Source: Saccoglossus kowalevskii (lineage: Eukaryota; Hemichordata; Enteropneusta; Harrimaniidae). From it: 13,424 bases of DNA. The position numbers were made by a program, and so were the translations under genes. Under the pieces are notes generated by a model that saw only the letters and a program-made list of their open reading frames with translations, ran no database searches and was not told the DNA's origin. Of this stretch, positions 9,201 to 12,243 are shown piece by piece. Position 1 is the first letter of the stretch. The number at the start of each line of letters is the position of its first letter. The stretch is from positions 77,923-91,346 of the forward strand of contig NW_003115962.1 in NCBI RefSeq assembly GCF_000003605.2, read 5' to 3'.

Positions 9201-11515
9201 TGCAGTCTGTTATTACTACTGGACTTGGACAACCTGTTTCTATTGTTGTGGATACACACGGAAGGTGAAATACACAATCCGTTGTAACGAAACACTGCGC
9301 ATTGCGATCCGGGATTGCGATACGATTTGGATTGATTTGGCATTTCTGTGTAAGCAAAGAAACTGCTAAAACTAATGATAGGGAGGAACAGTCAACAATT
9401 GACTGTGTAATAGCGAACACACACACGAGTTTAGGAATTTGGATTGATAAATAGGCGCGTGCCATGTGGTGTGCAAAATGTCGTTGAACTTTGAAACTGA
9501 GCAAAGTTGGGGTTTTGATCATGTAATGGGATGAGTAATAATTATAAATAATATTAAAATAATGCCTATGGGCCACACGCCCCCAGAACGTTATTTCACG
9601 CAGTAAATTCACTAACGGGTGTGACGACGGTCGCGTACGTATCGAGGGTGGTGGTCGTCGCGCAGCGCGTGTTCGAATTTCATGTAAACAAACAATGTAT
9701 TTTACACGCGTTGTGTACGTCGCTATGAGTCCCATATCGAACAGGATACGGCGCGATGACCATAACCCTTTGGTTAACGTTCTAGGCCAAATGATACGCT
9801 CCAATTTACCACCAGGTTGACGATTAGGCAGAAACTATTTTTGTGGATGTTATCTTTATTCAACATAGATATCCAAACTTCCGTGATTTCACGAACTTCA
9901 ATAACAAAGACGAATACATTAATACCTAAAATAGATTTTTATCCCAAGGGAACACTACTATTAGATAATAAAATACATATGGACTTGTTAACTGACGGTA
10001 AATCCCCTAATGTGAGCCCGAATGGAATTCGCCGTTAGTTAGCAAGCCCCCGTGACAAAGTATATTTCAATAATTATACTGCTAAACAATTGTCTTAACC
10101 ATCTCTATAGCCATATATACTGGTCAGTTACCGGCACTAACGCAAAGATAGAGCGGTCCAATCTGGATGGAAGTGGTAGAGGGGACCTAGTAACGACGGA
10201 TATTGTAGTACCAGCTGGTTTAGCCCTTGATATGAAAGGTGCGTTATTATCGTGTTTTCAAATCTGTACTTGTACAGCCGCATGCATTCTCGCATACGGA
10301 AAGTTCCGTTGAACTGGAAACAAAAATTTGACACAAAATGGCAAACATCTTAATACTATTATATAATTCTTATTTCTGAAAACAAAACAATAATATTTTA
10401 TTTTTATTTTTTATGTTTCAGAAAACAAATTATATTGGGCTGATATACATTTGAAGAAAATTGAAACATTTAATCTGGCGTCCAACGACCGTCATATTTT
10501 GGTGTCATCGTCGATTGGTCTTCCGTTTGCTCTAGGCGTGTCTGATCAATACATTTACTGGTCAGATTGGACGACTTTATCGGTACACAGAGCTGATAAG
10601 TACACGGGTCTCAATATTTTTGAAGTTGGACAAATTGATTTCAACCGGCCAAATGGTATATGTATGTTCATAGCTCCCCCATCCACAGGTGGGTATTTTC
10701 TAAGTTGCGCCCTCCGGCGACAAGGCGCTTCTGTGTCTCGCCCTCTGGCGACAAGGCGATTCTGTGACGTCTATAGACGACTTTCCCGGAAGTCAAAGAT
10801 ACGGCGTTTCGTTTTGGGGTGTAACGTAAACTTGCACGCGTGATATTGTGCTTCTGGGTGTAACAATCGACGTCACAACAATAAAATTCCCTTCTATTGA
10901 CTATAAACAAACTGACATGTTTGTTTTTTCAGCCTTGACAAAGCAGGAGACTTTTTACAGCCCAGTCTCGCTACTTCCGGGAAAGTCATCTATATACCAC
11001 TTTCCCGGAAGTAGAAAATACGGCGTTTCGCAAGCGCGCGCATACCGTTTTGGGGTGTAAACGTAAACTTGCACGCGTGACATTGTGCTTGCTGGTGTAC
11101 CAATCGACCCCGGCAATCGACGTCACAAAAATAAAATTCCCTTCTATCGAATATTAGCAAAAATGACATGTTTGTATTTCCCGCTATGACAAAGCAGGGG
11201 TATTTCTGAACCCTAGTCTCGCTACTTCCGGGAGTGAAAGGAAGGCTGATAACACAGTGAAATTGTTTGGGAGGTTTATATGACACTCTGTGCTATGAGT
11301 TATAAACACTTCACTCTTTGACTCTTTGTTCCTATAGGTAGCACGACTCCACCACGTGATATCCGAGATATCACCACGACATCACCACGTGATATTCCGC
11401 CACCCACTGCTGGATATAATGAAGCAAGTTCCATGCCGATGATTATTGGTGGCGCTGGTGCTGGCATTGTTCTTCTCATAATAGTCATTATTGTCGTCGT
11501 AGCCATACGCCGAAG
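113..11515 (+). CDS. Partial LRP/LDLR-family multi-module membrane receptor gene (15 internal exons)
   Basis: Seen: fifteen exons with GT-AG borders and compatible phases give one 824-residue open reading. Order by residue: YWTD blades 1-91, EGF 92-131, propeller 132-403, EGF 404-439, sushi/CCP 440-498, propeller 499-765, Thr/Pro stalk 766-799, transmembrane helix about 800-822, then RRR. Known: YWTD propellers paired with EGF modules define the LDL-receptor-related family, endocytic or signalling receptors that bind ligands at the cell surface. Inferred: a type I plasma-membrane receptor. No LDL-receptor class A repeats occur in the window. The 5' end (signal peptide, earlier blades) and the cytoplasmic tail are outside it, so endocytic motifs cannot be assessed. 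The CCP module and the absence of an EGF after the last propeller fit no named LRP that I recognise, so no symbol is given. Confidence 0.88.
318..447 (+). mobile_element. TTAA-flanked MITE, family 1, copy 1
   Basis: A 130-bp element in intron 1. The 5' end reads TTCAAGGGCGGCAGTCGTCG and the 3' end reads CGACGACCACCGCGCTTTAA. The reverse complement of the latter (TTAAAGCGCGGTGGTCGTCG) matches the former in most positions, giving terminal inverted repeats of about 20 bp. The interior (GTTCGATATGGGACTCATAG and on) is shared with copies at 4603-4735 and, inverted, at 9641-9773. It has no coding capacity and is therefore non-autonomous. Confidence 0.85.
448..1001. other. Intron 1 sequence, nothing recognised
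   Basis: This stretch lies between MITE copies within intron 1. It contains short open frames without codon or domain character. I see no exon, RNA gene or clear repeat. Confidence 0.5.
1002..1163 (+). mobile_element. TTAA-flanked MITE, family 2, copy A
   Basis: A 162-bp element. The 5' end is TTAAAGCGGGGGAGTCGTCA followed by CTTACGCATGCGC; the 3' end is GTGCGCAGGTGACGACCCTC followed by CCGCTTTAA. The ends are inverted repeats of about 32 bp. The interior AGCGTGTCATTGTTTACAAA is shared with copies at 4174-4337 and 7819-7985. Its terminal TTAA (1160-1163) is also the first four bases of an adjacent family 1 fragment. Non-coding. Confidence 0.85.
1160..1241 (+). mobile_element. TTAA MITE, family 1, 5' fragment
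   Basis: It begins TTAAAGAGCGGCAGTCGTCG and continues GTTCGATATGGGACTCAT like the intact family 1 copies. The match decays after about 1215, and only a weak GAGTTATTTACACAT resemblance remains. The right terminal repeat is missing. It is joined to the family 2 element through the shared TTAA. Confidence 0.75.
1242..1678. other. A/T-rich remainder of intron 1
   Basis: A/T-rich with several poly-A and poly-T runs; apart from the splice acceptor at its 3' end, no gene or repeat unit was recognised. Confidence 0.5.
1679..1826 (+). CDS. Exon 2: degenerate last blade of first YWTD propeller
   Basis: The acceptor is TTTCAG at 1673-1678 and the donor GTGAGT starts at 1827. The exon starts at phase 0 and has 49 codons plus one base. 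It encodes NNYFVGDHWEQKLYIFNRSD and the rest of the blade, ending MSYYSEWRQQFMD. The position usually holding YWTD reads YFVG (residues 45-48), so the signature is lost but the pattern of hydrophobic strands remains. N59-R-S is a possible N-glycosylation sequon. Length (148 bp) and phases (0 in, 1 out) are identical to exon 8, the final blade of the second propeller, which supports the blade-6 assignment. The next exon is the EGF module that normally packs against the propeller. Confidence 0.85.
2000..2119 (+). CDS. Exon 3: EGF-like module after first propeller
   Basis: The acceptor is TGTAG ending at 1999 and the donor GTACGG starts at 2120; the exon is phase 1 to phase 1. It encodes residues 92-131, starting GECTDNNGGCDQLC. 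Six cysteines at 94, 101, 105, 114, 116 and 129 have the C-x6-C-x3-C-x8-C-x-C-x12-C spacing of LRP EGF modules that follow a propeller. The NNGGCDQLC segment is the family's typical loop. No calcium-binding D/N-x-D/N-E signature precedes the first cysteine, as usual for this class. The symmetric 1-1 exon could be gained or lost without breaking the frame. Confidence 0.92.
2120..2938. other. Intron 3, nothing recognised
   Basis: A plain intron between the EGF exon and the second propeller. I searched for 1-1 phase exons with EGF, LDL-A or CCP cysteine patterns and saw none. No clear transposon ends are visible. Confidence 0.5.
2939..3199 (+). CDS. Exon 4: blades 1-2 of second YWTD propeller
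   Basis: The acceptor is TTTTTGTAG ending at 2938 and the donor GTAAGT starts at 3200; phase 1 to phase 1. It encodes residues 132-218. The first blade (HHLVYSTSDSICSL, 139-152) is degenerate, as blade 1 of LRP propellers often is. The second contains MDYDYHNDMLYYFD, with YYFD (187-190) in the YWTD position. N191-V-S is a possible N-glycosylation site. C150 and C167 are extra cysteines within the propeller and might form a disulfide (inference). Exon 11 has the same phases and blade content in the third propeller, which indicates the propellers arose by duplication of a multi-exon unit. Confidence 0.88.
3471..3562 (+). mobile_element. TTAA MITE, family 1, degraded copy
   Basis: A segment resembling family 1: GAACGGTGGTCGTATTGGAC, then TCGTAGCGACGTACACAACG and, near the end, GAACACGCGCTGC. 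It lacks the GTTCGATATG segment and both terminal repeats are eroded or missing. It lies in intron 4 (3200-3751), where nothing else was recognised. Confidence 0.7.
3752..3899 (+). CDS. Exon 5: blade 3 of second YWTD propeller
   Basis: The acceptor is ATACAG ending at 3751 and the donor GTAAGA starts at 3900; phase 1 in, phase 2 out. It encodes residues 219-267, beginning GIAVNWMEGTLYWIN. The motif reads YWIN (230-233), replacing Thr-Asp by Ile-Asn. It ends with QPRGIVVHPEK, the canonical P-x-G-I-x-V strand that starts the next blade. The split codon AA|G gives the Lys immediately before LLFWAD in exon 6, a common intron position in LRP propellers. Confidence 0.88.
4174..4337 (+). mobile_element. 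TTAA MITE, family 2, copy B
   Basis: An element of about 164 bp in intron 5. The 3' end (CGCATGCGCAGGTGACGACT, then CTCCCGTTTTAA) is intact. The 5' end (TAGTCGTCACCTGCGCGTGC from 4183) is recognisable but its outermost bases have diverged. The interior CATAGCGTGTCATTGTTTAC is nearly identical to copy A. Confidence 0.82.
4603..4735 (+). mobile_element. TTAA MITE, family 1, best-preserved copy
   Basis: 133 bp bounded by TTAA on both sides. The 5' end is TTAAAGGGCGGCAGTCGTCG and the 3' end CGACGACCACCGCGCTTTAA. The terminal 20 bases are inverted repeats with 3 mismatches. TTAA could be either the target-site duplication or part of the repeat. It is in intron 5, about 95 bp before exon 6. Confidence 0.88.
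4831..4965 (+). CDS. Exon 6: blade 4 of second YWTD propeller
   Basis: The acceptor is TTTTCAATAG ending at 4830 and the donor GTAAAC starts at 4966; phase 2 to phase 2. It encodes residues 268-312, beginning LLFWADSGSLPRIEKSSLTG, with FWAD (271-274) in the motif position. It continues through RKAFITSDLVSPTTLTIDHS. Both flanking introns interrupt the codon just before the next YW motif. The upstream intron carries two MITE copies, one of which ends about 95 bp before this exon. Confidence 0.9.
5068..5191 (+). CDS. Exon 7: blade 5 of second YWTD propeller
   Basis: The acceptor is TTTTAATAG ending at 5067 and the donor GTATTC starts at 5192. Phase 2 in, phase 0 out, 41 whole codons. It encodes RLYWIDAGSSRLESIGLDGQ and continues to LTGLAIFQ (residues 313-354), a textbook blade with YWID (315-318) and the S-x-GLDG turn. 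It is homologous in phase and position to exon 1. The donor GTATTC is a relatively weak match to consensus, but reading frame and homology leave little doubt. Confidence 0.9.
5192..5830. other. Intron 7, 5' part, nothing recognised
   Basis: An A/T-rich intron segment between exon 7 and the 62-bp tandem repeat. No exon, RNA gene or transposon end was seen. Confidence 0.5.
5831..5996. repeat. 62-bp tandem repeat, about 2.7 copies
   Basis: The landmark CAGTAATATGCTCA begins at 5840, 5902 and 5964, an exact 62-bp period. Each unit includes TAGTGCAAAATTTGAATGTA and ends TGATGCATTGCAT or CAATGCATTGCAT. The third unit diverges (CACCAATGC) and stops at AATTTGAATTC. It lies in intron 7. Confidence 0.95.
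6059..6206 (+). CDS. Exon 8: blade 6 (last) of second YWTD propeller
   Basis: The acceptor is ATTTCCAG ending at 6058 and the donor GTAAGT starts at 6207; phase 0 in, phase 1 out, 148 bp. It encodes DHLYWTHYTSQQLLMYDHFG and the rest (residues 355-403), with YWTH (358-361) as the motif. It ends with KQRLSTD and a codon split A|GC (Ser 404) into the EGF exon. This completes six blades for the second propeller. Exon 2 has exactly the same size and phases. Confidence 0.9.
6301..6578. mobile_element. Inverted-repeat element with 9-bp direct repeats (intron 8)
   Basis: The ends are inverted repeats: left GATCTTAGATGTCAATGGCC (from 6311), then GCAGAGATCTC; right, read on the other strand from 6569, GACCTTAGACAAAAATGGCC, then GCAGAGATTTC. 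Similarity continues weakly for about 40 bp. TGCTGTATA occurs at 6301-6309 and again at 6570-6578, a 9-bp candidate target-site duplication with one extra base on the left side. A 9-bp duplication with long ends suits a non-autonomous Mutator-like element (inference). It is non-coding and ends about 10 bp before the acceptor of exon 9. Confidence 0.75.
6590..6697 (+). CDS. Exon 9: EGF-like module after second propeller
   Basis: The acceptor is ATTATAG ending at 6589 and the donor GTACGT starts at 6698; phase 1 to phase 1, 108 bp. It encodes SDCHSQNGGCVELCIPTDDG and the rest of residues 404-439. Six cysteines are at 406, 413, 417, 426, 428 and 437. The QNGGCVELC core is typical of the EGF modules that cap LRP propellers. 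The module is slightly shorter than exon 3 in the last loop (8 residues between cysteines 5 and 6). The following exon is a CCP module rather than a propeller. Confidence 0.92.
6931..7107 (+). CDS. Exon 10: six-cysteine sushi/CCP module
   Basis: The acceptor is CATATACAG ending at 6930 and the donor GTACGT starts at 7108; phase 1 to phase 1, 177 bp. It encodes residues 440-498, opening VIRCPMHILHGKMSLSC. Core CCP landmarks are C443-P, G450, C468, C482, the DGEW motif with W488, and C496. Two additional cysteines, C456 and C464, lie before the second core cysteine. Known: selectin CCP modules carry an extra disulfide at these positions, whereas complement CCPs usually have four cysteines. CCP modules are protein-binding modules of complement regulators and adhesion receptors. 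The module lies between an EGF module and a propeller in this receptor. Assignment to CCP is strong; its ligand is unknown. Confidence 0.88.
7108..7591. other. Intron 10, 5' part, nothing recognised
   Basis: The stretch between the CCP exon and the hairpin holds no exon or identifiable repeat. GCGCCCTCTAGCCA near 7168 weakly resembles the 31-bp repeat at 10708, without further support. Confidence 0.45.
7592..7684. repeat. 33-bp-arm hairpin (imperfect inverted repeat)
   Basis: The left arm 7592-7624 (TCCAAGCTTCCCCCGTCTGT and on to CTTCGC) pairs with the right arm 7652-7684 (GCGAAGCGGAGACACAGGCG and on to GCTGGGA), with 5 mismatches in 33 and a 27-base loop. Two of the mismatches would be G-U pairs in RNA. 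It lies in intron 10. A foldback transposon remnant is the simplest reading; a pre-miRNA-like hairpin is possible but unsupported. Confidence 0.8.
7819..7985 (+). mobile_element. TTAA MITE, family 2, copy C
   Basis: 167 bp, bounded by TTAA on each side. The 5' end is TTAAAGCGAAGAATCGTCAC then CTGCGCATGCG; the 3' end is CAGGTGATGACACTCCCGCT then TTAA. The interior CAAGCGTCTACCCATGAGCC matches copy A. A poly-A expansion interrupts TTGTTTACAAAC. The 3' TTAA (7982-7985) is also the start of another TTAAAG element. Confidence 0.85.
7982..8090 (+). mobile_element. Degenerate TTAA element abutting family 2 copy C
   Basis: It starts TTAAAGCACCAGTCGTCACC. About 100 bp later, GTGGCGACTGTGGCGTTTCA reads on the other strand as TGAAACGCCACAGTCGCCAC, an imperfect inverted copy. 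The interior does not match families 1 or 2. It ends about 50 bp before exon 11. The right boundary is uncertain. Confidence 0.55.
8141..8383 (+). CDS. Exon 11: blades 1-2 of third YWTD propeller
   Basis: The acceptor is TAATTCTAG ending at 8140 and the donor GTAGAT starts at 8384; phase 1 to phase 1, 243 bp. It encodes residues 499-579. Blade 1 is HFMLVADSQGLIYHVN (FMLVAD, 505-510). Blade 2 begins with NPIAVDYDPVENKLYWTD (YWTD at 551-554), followed by RANMDGTEREIIASMD. The same layout and phases as exon 4 mark it as the start of a new propeller immediately after the CCP module. Confidence 0.92.
8384..9101. other. Intron 11, no clear element
   Basis: The first half has a higher GC content than typical introns here, with the 14-mer ACGTACAAGTTGTC occurring twice (about 8455 and 8475). 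Short family 2-like words (GCGTCATATG, GTGTGTTGTTAT) suggest a very degraded MITE. The second half is A/T-rich. No exon was found. Confidence 0.4.
9102..9264 (+). CDS. Exon 12: blade 3 of third YWTD propeller
   Basis: The acceptor is TTTCTATTCTAG ending at 9101 and the donor GTGAAA starts at 9265; phase 1 in, phase 2 out, 163 bp. It encodes residues 580-633, beginning GITGLALDVVNRKVYWTHVG. YWTH is at 594-597, followed by SRIEYSNLDGSEVQSV and ending QPVSIVVDTHG. The GLALD and NLDG segments are canonical for this family. Phases match exon 5 (blade 3 of propeller 2). Confidence 0.92.
9641..9773 (-). mobile_element. TTAA MITE, family 1, inverted copy
   Basis: The reverse complement of family 1 in intron 12. 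It runs from GGTGGTGGTCGTCGCGCAGC to GATACGGCGCGATGACCATA then ACCCTTTGG. The interior (TATGAGTCCCATATCGAACA on this strand) is the inverse of the copies at 318 and 4603. The termini are diverged and the bounding TTAA is not clean; a TTAA occurs at 9774-9777. Confidence 0.82.
9774..10110. other. Intron 12, 3' part, no supported exon
   Basis: It contains a 73-codon open frame from 9817 that starts near a possible acceptor at 9829-9831. The encoded sequence lacks a proper blade motif and cannot be spliced in frame between exons 12 and 13. I see nothing else. Confidence 0.45.
10111..10238 (+). CDS. Exon 13: blade 4 of third YWTD propeller
   Basis: The acceptor is CATCTCTATAG ending at 10110 and the donor GTGCGT starts at 10239; phase 2 in, phase 1 out. 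It encodes HIYWSVTGTNAKIERSNLDG and continues to VVPAGLALDMK (residues 634-676), with YWSV (637-640) in the motif position. The 3' splice phase differs from exon 6, so the intron between blades 4 and 5 is at a different position in propeller 3 than in propeller 2. Confidence 0.9.
10422..10688 (+). CDS. Exon 14: blades 5-6 of third YWTD propeller
   Basis: The acceptor is ATGTTTCAG ending at 10421 and the donor GTGGGT starts at 10689; phase 1 to phase 1, 267 bp. It encodes residues 677-765. Blade 5 is ENKLYWADIHLKKIETFNL (YWAD 681-684). Blade 6 is ALGVSDQYIYWSDWTTLSVH (YWSD 722-725). It closes with FNRPNGICMFIAPPST. In propellers 1 and 2 blades 5 and 6 are on separate exons; here they are fused with no intron between. 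No EGF cysteines follow: C757 is isolated and the next exon is the stalk. Confidence 0.92.
10708..10769. repeat. 31-bp direct repeat, two copies
   Basis: CGCCCTCCGGCGACAAGGCG (10708) and CGCCCTCTGGCGACAAGGCG (10739) begin two tandem 31-bp units with few differences. They lie just inside intron 14, about 20 bp after exon 14, directly 5' of the tandem element at 10780. Confidence 0.85.
10780..10986 (+). mobile_element. Small inverted-repeat element, copy 1 (14-bp perfect ends)
   Basis: 207 bp beginning ACTTTCCCGGAAGT (10780-10793) and ending ACTTCCGGGAAAGT (10973-10986), exact reverse complements. The interior has TTTTGGGGTGTAACGTAAAC, ACGTCACAAC and AAATTCCCTTCTAT. Immediately upstream, CGTCTATAGACG (10768-10779) is a perfect palindrome. 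It is non-coding and belongs to a type I cannot name. Confidence 0.8.
10999..11240 (+). mobile_element. Small inverted-repeat element, copy 2 (tandem to copy 1)
   Basis: It begins ACTTTCCCGGAAGT (10999-11012), ends ACTTCCGGGAGTGAAAG, and shares the interior of copy 1. It is about 35 bp longer, including CAAGCGCGCGCATACC and CCCCGGCAATCGACG blocks absent from copy 1. The 12 bases before it (CATCTATATACC) resemble the 12 before copy 1, so the two look like a tandem duplication that included flanking sequence. Confidence 0.78.
11338..11515 (+). CDS. Exon 15: Thr/Pro stalk and transmembrane helix
   Basis: The acceptor is GTTCCTATAG ending at 11337 and the donor GTAAAT starts at 11516; phase 1 in, phase 2 out. 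It encodes residues 766-824. The stalk contains an 11-residue direct repeat (TPPRDIRDITT at 769-779, TSPRDIPPPTA at 780-790), rich in Thr and Pro and a plausible O-glycosylation site. A hydrophobic run of about 22 residues follows, from MIIGGAGAGIVLL through IIVVVAI (about 800-822), then RRR completed by the next exon. This is the expected type I membrane topology with a basic stop-transfer signal. The cytoplasmic tail continues downstream and no NPxY-type tail exon was found before the window ends. Confidence 0.88.
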
Positions 11516-11767
11516 GTAAATTACATAGTAACCTCTCCCAAACCTGTATGATATAGACATGGGGTGTATAATATACGTACTTGATCATATGGGAGTAATA
11601 TTAGTTATATATGTTCAAGGTGTATATTGTGTAAGTGTCAGGTCGAGTTAATCTTATAGACCGTTATTTAAAGTGTTCGGGTGGTGGTAATTTAAATAAG
11701 TTTATTTATAACTTCTCTCATGACTTCAAGTTCCGAATTTCTAAACATGACCTCTAAGGTAGCGAAT

Positions 11768-11776
11768 AGATGTATT
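11768..11776. repeat. Target-site duplication, left
   Basis: AGATGTATT directly abuts the left terminal repeat and is identical to 12235-12243 on the other side. Confidence 0.85.
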
Positions 11777-12234
11777 GTAAGGGACGACGTCAAAAGATCG
11801 GTGTCGGATAAAAAACTTATTTCCTTTAGTTTGGGGGTGGGGGTTTTAACCTTAAAAAGTTTCCATCCTACAAAAACGATTTTAATTTTTATTGAAGTCA
11901 AAAAAATCATGGAGGATTTGTAGTTCGTTTTTATTCTATCCAATCATGGACAGAAATAACCGAAAAGGGAAAAAAAAACAGAAAAATGGTTTGGTTCGAG
12001 TATAAATCTGTGCGTCAAATGAGGTGCATTTGTAAAATCTGTTTACACCTACCCGACAACCAACTGCTATGCAATACTACCGTCCGATTATCAATTTGTA
12101 TTTAATGGTGAACGTAGTCTGACGCCATGACCAATATTTATCAATTAAGTTTCAGTGGGGGGTAGGGGGGTTTGGAAAAAACTAAAGGAATTAAGTTTTT
12201 TATCCGACATCGACCTTTTGACGTCGTCCCTAAC
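11777..12234. mobile_element. Non-autonomous Mutator-like element with 9-bp target duplication
   Basis: 458 bp in intron 15. The left end is 11777-11832 (GTAAGGGACGACGTCAAAAG and on to CCTTTAGTTT); the right end is 12179-12234, whose reverse complement starts GTTAGGGACGACGTCAAAAG. The 56-bp ends differ at 4 positions. AGATGTATT flanks the element exactly at 11768-11776 and 12235-12243. Known: 9-bp duplications with long terminal inverted repeats typify Mutator-like elements. The interior encodes no transposase. High end-to-end identity suggests fairly recent insertion (inference). Confidence 0.85.
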
Positions 12235-12243
12235 AGATGTATT
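12235..12243. repeat. Target-site duplication, right
   Basis: AGATGTATT directly abuts the right terminal repeat, the exact copy of 11768-11776. Confidence 0.85.

Noticed and set aside
9076-9804. Longest single open frame in the window, 242 codons on the - strand
   Set aside because: It is antisense to exon 12 and its N-terminal part is translated family 1 MITE: the peptide FDMGLIATYTT also appears from the copy at 318. No domain is recognisable.
9817-10038. Possible extra propeller exon (QKLFLWMLSLFN and TDGKSPNVSPNGI look vaguely blade-like)
   Set aside because: The candidate donors leave phase 0 or 1, while exon 13 needs phase 2, so inclusion would break the frame. Propeller 3 already has six blades without it.
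10689-11337. Search for a missing EGF exon between propeller 3 and the stalk
   Set aside because: No 1-1 exon with six suitably spaced cysteines is present on the + strand; the intron is filled by repeats.
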